Of a stretch of DNA of 64,000 nt, positions 63,788 through 64,000 are shown piece after piece. The number at the start of each line of letters is the position of its first letter. Position 1 is the first letter of the stretch. The DNA is taken from the NCBI RefSeq assembly GCF_013004645.1, contig NZ_JABEME010000010.1, positions 82,525-146,524 on the forward strand. The letters are read 5' to 3'. This DNA is from Stenotrophomonas africana. GTDB lineage: Bacteria; Pseudomonadota; Gammaproteobacteria; Xanthomonadales; Xanthomonadaceae. The position numbers were made by a program, and so were the translations under genes. The notes beneath the pieces were generated by a model that was not told the DNA's origin, did not search any database, and worked only from the letters and a program-made list of their open reading frames with translations.

Positions 63788-63815
63788 GAATCTCTGTCAG
63801 ATATCGAATCAATTC

Positions 63816-63856
63816 GGGGTCAGATCCGTTTTCCGTAGGAAAACGGATCTGACCCC
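63816..63856. repeat. GGGGTCAG palindrome (19-bp stem)
   Basis: GGGGTCAGATCCGTTTTCC, loop GTA, then the exact complement. The GGGGTCAG end also occurs beside the 44.3-kb palindrome. Confidence 0.85.
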
Positions 63857-63882
63857 ACGCCATTCCGACAGATCGCGAGAAT

Positions 63883-64000
63883 CTGTCGAAGGCGGGGTGG
63901 GTCCGGTTGCGGGGGACGCTGCAAGTACGTCCATGTAAGCTCGGTCGCCGCATCCATGCGGCTCACGCCCCCGCAACCGGACCCACCCCGCCTTCGACAG
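63883..64000. repeat. Composite palindromic element 2 at the window end
   Basis: Perfect 33-bp inverted arms (63883-63915 and 63968-64000, beginning CTGTCGAAGGCGGGGTGGG) enclose a 52-nt core with GCTCGGTCGCCGCATCCATG. The core follows the same plan as element 1. The left end also takes part in a competing 8-bp hairpin CGACAGAT/ATCTGTCG (63866-63888). Confidence 0.85.

Noticed and set aside
63559..64000. A CRISPR array or phage attachment site at the right end
   Set aside because: The repeats are inverted, not direct, with no regular spacers, no cas genes and no integrase or tRNA next to them.

Overview
The window is a GC-rich stretch of chromosome from a gammaproteobacterium of the Xanthomonadales, most probably a Stenotrophomonas of the S. 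maltophilia complex. Three things point there: about a dozen GTAG-type palindromes of the SMAG family, an arginine pathway that runs through N-acetylcitrulline with a fused N-acetylglutamate synthase/kinase, and a pga operon like that of Stenotrophomonas and Xanthomonas. No plasmid, phage, transposase or CRISPR signature is visible. The genes are core metabolism with little sign of transfer. The interest lies mainly in the regulatory and repeat sequences between them.

Layout. 1-3.4 kb: end of a cytochrome c maturation operon (ccmF-ccmG-ccmH-ccmI). 3.6-5.0 kb: metX and a DUF1294 membrane protein. 5.1-11.7 kb: cytochrome bd module, with cydDC divergent from cydABX around a perfect FNR/Anr box. 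11.7-12.1 kb: two tandem tRNA-Pro(CGG) units. 12.3-13.5 kb: a CynX-type exporter or permease. 13.8-19.5 kb: complete pgaABCD operon for the biofilm polysaccharide PNAG, preceded by a perfect CRP/Clp-type dyad. 19.6-30.1 kb: minus-strand arginine/proline cluster, argF'-argG-argE'-argB(NAGS-K)-GNAT-argC-argH-yciI-proB-proA. 30.2-30.4 kb: a leader ORF with four Arg codons, a possible antiterminator and a strong terminator, which together look like an arginine attenuator.

31-34.3 kb: cysS, sufE and an MFS transporter. 34.9-36.1 kb: a DksA homologue with a 258-residue Lys/Ala/Pro tail and only one of four zinc cysteines. 36.4-38.8 kb: yidD-pyrC-M23 peptidase. 38.9-42.4 kb: mtaD-ubiG-mupP and a squalene/phytoene-synthase-like gene. 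42.6-44.3 kb: efp and its modification enzyme epmB, divergent. 44.4-47.5 kb: a PhnD-type periplasmic binding protein co-transcribed with a GGDEF/EAL protein. 47.5-49.2 kb: trmJ and suhB, divergent. 50-53.4 kb: htpX, gluQ, phaB and phaR, with two dyads before phaR. 53.4-61 kb: nnr-tsaE-amiC-mutL-DUF1684-TraB/GumN. 61-63.5 kb: queG and xseA.

Repeats fall between genes, often where genes converge. They include SMAG stems, a roughly 250-330 bp dispersed repeat (one copy at 34.4 kb, an inverted pair at 49.3-49.9 kb), a 29-bp perfect palindrome at 44.3 kb, and two composite palindromic elements at the right end. Several genes (metX, yidD, queG, nnr and the arg leader) have a -10-like hexamer 5-7 nt before the start codon and no Shine-Dalgarno sequence, which suggests leaderless mRNAs.
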